A stretch of DNA of 64,000 bases. It comes from Gp1-AA145 sp963757135. Lineage in GTDB: Bacteria; Acidobacteriota; Terriglobia; Terriglobales; Acidobacteriaceae. A program made the position numbers and the translations under genes. Location of the stretch: contig CAVWQE010000005.1 in NCBI GenBank assembly GCA_963757135.1, positions 296,880-360,879 on the forward strand, in the 5' to 3' direction. Of the stretch, positions 60,647 to 64,000 are shown in pieces. Numbering within the stretch: position 1 is the first letter of the stretch; the number at the start of each line of letters is the position of its first letter. The notes beneath the pieces are model-generated. The model was given only the letters and a program-made list of their open reading frames with translations. It was not told the DNA's origin and made no database searches.

Positions 60647-60660
60647 GAGGCTTTTTCTTT
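60633..60660 (+). terminator. Intrinsic terminator overlapping the rpsO stop
   Basis: GCCTCC, 7-base loop, GGAGGC, then TTTTTCTTT. The stop codon TAG spans the loop and the first base of the right arm (60644-60646). This would reduce transcription into pnp, unless read-through is common as in Escherichia coli. Confidence 0.85.
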
Positions 60661-60745
60661 TGGACCGTTTGTTCCTACGCTTTCGGAACCGGGCCGTGGT
60701 GTATTCAGCGGCTTGAGGGTTGTGATTCCCATTCTCTCTGCTAGT

Positions 60746-60881
60746 CAGCTATTAGCTCTTAGCCTTTAGCTAAATCCAACAGATCGGAGTCCCACCCTGT
60801 CGCAAAGAGCGCGACAAGGGTGGGGCAACCAGCCCGCCATAACCGATCAGCTAAGAGCTAACGGCTAAATGCTAATAGCTG
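60746..60881. repeat. Long inverted repeat in the rpsO-pnp spacer
   Basis: Outer arms CAGCTATTAGCTCTTAGCC and GGCTAA-TGCTAATAGCTG pair imperfectly; the inner hairpin (60791-60824, CCCACCCTGTCGC and GCGACAAGGGTGGG) is the same family as the two in alaS. In other bacteria this spacer holds the RNase III site that controls pnp; this structure could serve the same purpose. Confidence 0.7.
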
Positions 60882-60914
60882 GTTTCCGGCGCTCTCCTCA
60901 CATAAGGACAAATC

Positions 60915-63332
60915 ATGAAACAAGATATTTCAGTTGAACTGGCCGGCGGCAAACGGATTTCGTTTGAAACCGGAAAGCTGGCCAAACAGGCGCATGGATC
61001 GGTCGTCGTGCGCATCGGCGACAACGTTGTGCTCGCCACCGCCACTGCCAATGCCGACCCGCGCGAAGGCATCGACTTCTTCCCGCTCACGGTTGATTAC
61101 CGCGAATACACCTATGCCGGCGGACGCATCCCCGGCGGCTTCATTAAGCGCGAAGGCCGGCCGAGTGAGCGTGAAATTCTCACCAGCCGCCAGATCGATC
61201 GCCCCATCCGCCCGCTCTTCCCTGACGGCTTCAAGTGCGAAACCCAGGTGATTGCCTTCGTTCTTTCCGCTGACACCGAAAACGACCCCGATGTCGCCGG
61301 TATTAACGGCGCGTCTGCCGCTCTGACAATCTCCGACATTCCGTTCAACGGCCCCATCGGCGCGGTTCGCGTGGGCCTGGTTGACGGACAGTTCATCATC
61401 AACCCCACTTACAGCGAGATGCGCGACAGCCTGCTGAACATCATGGTGGTAGGAACTTCCGAAGGCATCGTGATGATCGAGTCCGGCGCCAAGGAAGTAA
61501 AAGAAGAGACGGTTGTGGATGCGATTGAATTCGGCCACACCGAAATCAAGAAAATTTGCTCGGTCATCAACGAACTTCGCCAAAAGGGCGGCAAACCGAA
61601 GCGTGCAGTTACGCCGCCAGAGTTTGACGATGCTTATTACAACGGCCTGAGAGCGAAGATCGGCGCCGACCTTGCCGACCGCCTGGACACGCAGAAACAT
61701 CCGAAGGCGGAAAGTTACACCCTGGTGAAGGAACTGAAGAAGTCGCTGGCGGCCGCGATTCCAGAAGATGACGAAGAGGCCCACGCCAAGCTGAAGACCT
61801 ACTACGAGACTCTGCGCGAGCGCATCTTCCGCGAGGCGGTCATCAATCAGAAGCGGCGTCCGGATGGGCGTGCGTTCGATCAGATTCGCGACATCTGGAT
61901 TGAAGTTGGAGTTCTGCCGCGCACTCACGGCTCGGCAATATTCACGCGCGGCGAAACGCAGGCGCTGGTCACCACCACCCTCGGGACCAGCGACGACATG
62001 CAGCGGCTCGAGGCCTTCGAAGGCGAGGCCAAGAAGCGCTTCATGCTGCACTACAACTTCCCGCCATTCTCCGTCGGTGAAGTCGCATTCCTTCGCGGCG
62101 CTGGACGCCGCGAGATCGGTCACGGTGCATTGGCGGAGCGGGCGATTTCAGCCGTGCTTCCCACTGACGAAAAGTGGCCCTACGCGATGCGCGTGGTTTC
62201 CGACATTCTCGAATCCAACGGTTCATCTTCAATGGCCACGGTTTGTGGAGCAGCACTTTCGCTGATGGACGCAGGCGTTCCGCTCAAAGCTCCAGTTGCC
62301 GGCGTTGCCATGGGATTGGTTAAGGAAGGCGAGCAGTACGCAATCCTGACTGACATCGCGGGAGCCGAAGATCATTACGGCGACATGGACTTTAAGGTCG
62401 CCGGAACAAAAGACGGCATTACCGCGTTGCAGATGGACATCAAGGTCGGCGGCATCACCGCGCAGATTATGCGAGAAGCGCTGGCCCAGGCGCAGCGCGG
62501 CCGCTTGTTCATCCTCGGCAAAATGGATGACGTGATTTCGACGCATCGCGAGAAGGTTTCAGCATACGCGCCGCGTATCTACACCTTGCAGATTCCGGTG
62601 GACAAGATTCGCGACGTGATTGGGCCCGGCGGCAAAATGATCCGTTCGATCATCGAGCAGACCGGGGTGAAGATCGACGTCGAAGACACGGGCAAAGTGA
62701 ACGTGTCCTCGAATGACGAAACTTCCGCTAACAAGGCCCTGCAGATTATTCGCGACCTGACCGCCACTGCCGAAGTAGGCAAGACCTATCTCGGTAAAGT
62801 CACGCGGCTGGCGGATTTCGGCGCATTTGTCGAGATCATTCCGGGCACCGAGGGCCTGCTGCACATCAGCGAAGTCGCCGAGCACCGCATTAAAGATGTT
62901 CGCGACGAACTGAAGGAAGACGATCAGGTGCTGGTAAAGGTGCTGGCCGTCGAAGGCAATCGAATTCGGCTGTCGCGGAAAGCGATTCTCAAAGAGCAGC
63001 GCGCAAAAATGGGCGGAGGCGCGCCACCGGCGGCAGAACCAACGAATGGAGGTGTCGAGTCAGAGGCGCGGACGGTTCCTTCAGGCGCACCTGCGCTGAC
63101 CCTCGAAGGCGGCGCTGAATTCGAAGAAGGCGATGAGCCGAACTTCAACCGCGTTGAAGCCGCACCCCAAGCCGCAGGCGATCGCCCAGAACGCAGTGGC
63201 GATCGTGGCGGAGACCGTGGAGGGCGCGGTGGGCGGCCCAGCGGTGGCGGAGGCGGCGGACGGCATCGTCGTCGAGATGGCGGACGCGGTGGCCGAGGCG
63301 GACACGGCGGTGGTGGCGGCGGAAGACGTTAG
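60915..63332 (+). CDS. pnp: Polyribonucleotide nucleotidyltransferase (PNPase)
   Basis: 805 residues, longer than the usual 700-730 because of a C-terminal tail. Two RNase PH-like domains are joined by a helical linker (first: GDNVVLATATANADPREGIDFFPL in blocks and GGFIKREGRPSEREIL; second: GSAIFTRGETQALVTTTLG, REIGHGALAERAI), with active-site DMDFKVAGTKDGITALQMD. KH domain VIGPGGKMIRSIIEQTG and S1 domain GKVTRLADFGAFVEII, LLHISEVAEHRIKDVRDEL. After the S1 domain the last 100 residues turn acidic, then RGG-rich (GDRGGDRGGRGG, then GGGGGGRR). It degrades RNA 3' to 5' with phosphate as part of the degradosome. The tail probably adds RNA or protein binding. Confidence 0.97.
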   Translation: MKQDISVELAGGKRISFETGKLAKQAHGSVVVRIGDNVVLATATANADPREGIDFFPLTVDYREYTYAGGRIPGGFIKREGRPSEREILTSRQIDRPIRPLFPDGFKCETQVIAFVLSADTENDPDVAGINGASAALTISDIPFNGPIGAVRVGLVDGQFIINPTYSEMRDSLLNIMVVGTSEGIVMIESGAKEVKEETVVDAIEFGHTEIKKICSVINELRQKGGKPKRAVTPPEFDDAYYNGLRAKIGADLADRLDTQKHPKAESYTLVKELKKSLAAAIPEDDEEAHAKLKTYYETLRERIFREAVINQKRRPDGRAFDQIRDIWIEVGVLPRTHGSAIFTRGETQALVTTTLGTSDDMQRLEAFEGEAKKRFMLHYNFPPFSVGEVAFLRGAGRREIGHGALAERAISAVLPTDEKWPYAMRVVSDILESNGSSSMATVCGAALSLMDAGVPLKAPVAGVAMGLVKEGEQYAILTDIAGAEDHYGDMDFKVAGTKDGITALQMDIKVGGITAQIMREALAQAQRGRLFILGKMDDVISTHREKVSAYAPRIYTLQIPVDKIRDVIGPGGKMIRSIIEQTGVKIDVEDTGKVNVSSNDETSANKALQIIRDLTATAEVGKTYLGKVTRLADFGAFVEIIPGTEGLLHISEVAEHRIKDVRDELKEDDQVLVKVLAVEGNRIRLSRKAILKEQRAKMGGGAPPAAEPTNGGVESEARTVPSGAPALTLEGGAEFEEGDEPNFNRVEAAPQAAGDRPERSGDRGGDRGGRGGRPSGGGGGGRHRRRDGGRGGRGGHGGGGGGRR

Positions 63333-63353
63333 GTACTTCGTATCTCTCATTAA

Positions 63354-63383
63354 GGCCGCGAGTGGTTCGCGGCCTTTTCTTTT
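63354..63383 (+). terminator. Intrinsic terminator of pnp
   Basis: GGCCGCGA, 5-base loop, TCGCGGCC followed by TTTTCTTTT. Perfect 8-base GC stem, 21 bases after the pnp stop. Confidence 0.92.
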
Positions 63384-63472
63384 ATGCAGGACTCTACAGT
63401 GATCAGCGCGAAAAAGGGTTTCCCTTTTTGCAGAAGCTAGGCTGCGGAGAAAAATACGGAAGGAGCGATGCC

Positions 63473-63832
63473 ATGTATGAAGTCATTCTCAAGCGCTTTG
63501 AAAATCCTGACGAAGTCCGCACATTTGAAAAAGGCAAGTTCGAACTTGTCCATCTCGGCGGGATGACGATCGGCAGAGCCAGTTACGAACCTGGCTGGAA
63601 ATGGTCGTTGCATGTGGGCGCGGCTCAAGGGCTAAAGAGCTGTTCCGTCGAACACGTCGGACTGGTAATTTCCGGGCGCGCCACCGCCGCCATGGACGAC
63701 GGCTGCATCATCGAAATGAAATCCGGCGATCTCTTCTATGTCGCTCCCGGCCACGACAGCTGGGTCGTAGGCGGCGAACCCTACGTGTCGCTGCACTTCC
63801 TCGGCGCGGCCGACTATGCGCTCTACAAGTGA
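63473..63832 (+). CDS. Cupin-fold protein
   Basis: 119 residues from the ATG at 63473, with AAGGAGCG seven bases upstream. Cupin motif 1 is loose: GWKWSLHVGAAQG without the usual HxH. CSVEHVGLVISGRATAAMDDG is the central strand pair, and motif 2 reads MKSGDLFYVAPGHDSWVVG with the expected G-D and P-x-H-D-x-W. One His only, so metal binding is uncertain. Related single-domain cupins are often annotated as sugar- or small-molecule-binding. Function unknown. Confidence 0.8.
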   Translation: MYEVILKRFENPDEVRTFEKGKFELVHLGGMTIGRASYEPGWKWSLHVGAAQGLKSCSVEHVGLVISGRATAAMDDGCIIEMKSGDLFYVAPGHDSWVVGGEPYVSLHFLGAADYALYK

Positions 63833-63926
63833 TCTACAAAGGTCGAGTCGGTCTCCACATCATCTTTCTCCGCCCCTGCAAGGAGTGGACTCCGGCATTT
63901 GCTAACCTATCAACGAGTTCGCCCGC

Positions 63927-64000
63927 GGAAGCGCATGCGGTCCGGTGATCGTCCCGGTCTTCAAAACCGGAGGGTGGCATCTAGCGGTGTCACCGGTGGG
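63927..64000 (+). tRNA. selC: tRNA-Sec (UCA anticodon), cut by the window end
   Basis: GGAAGCGC forms the 8-base selenocysteine-type acceptor arm. CGGTC/GATCG is the D stem with CCGGT loop. CCGGT, loop CTTCAAA, ACCGG is the anticodon arm with anticodon TCA. GGTGGCA, 8-base loop, TGTCACC is the long extra arm. The T arm starts (GGTGGG) and runs off the edge. The long D stem, 8-base acceptor and UCA anticodon are the selC signature, as in Escherichia coli. So the organism inserts selenocysteine; selA, selB or a selenoprotein gene may be next to it. Confidence 0.92.

Overview
This 64 kb stretch looks like a chromosomal segment of a soil or peat acidobacterium (Acidobacteriota, Terriglobia, Koribacter-like). 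That assignment is an inference. It rests on GC-rich, weakly operonic gene order, on many short palindromic intergenic repeats of a kind I associate with these genomes, on a 39-residue basic protein of a kind I remember from acidobacteria, and on the repeated appearance of small toxin-antitoxin pairs between housekeeping genes. No phage, plasmid, CRISPR or rRNA operon is visible. The only RNA genes I can support are a tRNA-Sec cut by the right edge and a candidate guide RNA inside an insertion sequence.

Layout. 0-9 kb: small secreted, membrane and signalling proteins (DUF4097 protein, DoxX, CPA1 antiporter, DEAD-box helicase, zinc-ribbon/Sel1 protein, phosphatase lipoprotein, ECF sigma factor with a small membrane partner). 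9-14 kb: an orphan ParD antitoxin with a decayed ParE, a Sel1 protein, acetyl-CoA synthetase and a GNAT protein. 13.8-21.4 kb: a three-gene MdtABC-type RND efflux operon (one adaptor, two pumps, no TolC). 21.7-24.3 kb: a large HEAT-like/PilZ protein. 24.4-34.7 kb: a PIN toxin pair, the membrane half of an F-type ATP synthase (atpE, atpB, atpI, atpZ on the minus strand), lysS, a MazF pair, a TPR protein with a broken metalloprotease motif, a VapBC pair and a LysM plus glycosidase-like protein. 35-43.5 kb: a solitary ClpB-D2-like AAA+ ATPase, a duplicated membrane protein, a Phd/PIN pair with a clear operator, alaS carrying repeat-derived insertions, a further PIN pair, a cyclic-nucleotide-binding DUF1003 protein, recX and a STAS protein.

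44-52 kb is the most plastic part. An IS1111-type IS110-family element and an IS481-like element flank a BNR-repeat protein and a histidine kinase/response regulator pair. A MoaD-like gene lies just beyond, and a truncated membrane gene sits at the first element's edge. 52-60 kb holds an exported sugar epimerase-like protein convergent with an exported Gfo/Idh/MocA oxidoreductase, a B12-binding radical SAM enzyme, a DUF2306-TPR fusion, a PEP-CTERM-type secreted protein and a GIY-YIG protein. 60-64 kb is the conserved rpsO-pnp pair, followed by a cupin and tRNA-Sec.

The strongest leads are: (1) the IS1111-type element, whose 3' non-coding end carries an 8-base match to its own left target flank, as expected of a bridge or seek RNA; (2) alaS with intergenic hairpin repeats translated in frame; (3) a probable ATT start for the HEAT-like/PilZ protein; (4) six toxin-antitoxin loci in about 32 kb, one reduced to antitoxin plus toxin stub; (5) a c-ring with most of the sodium-ligand residues.
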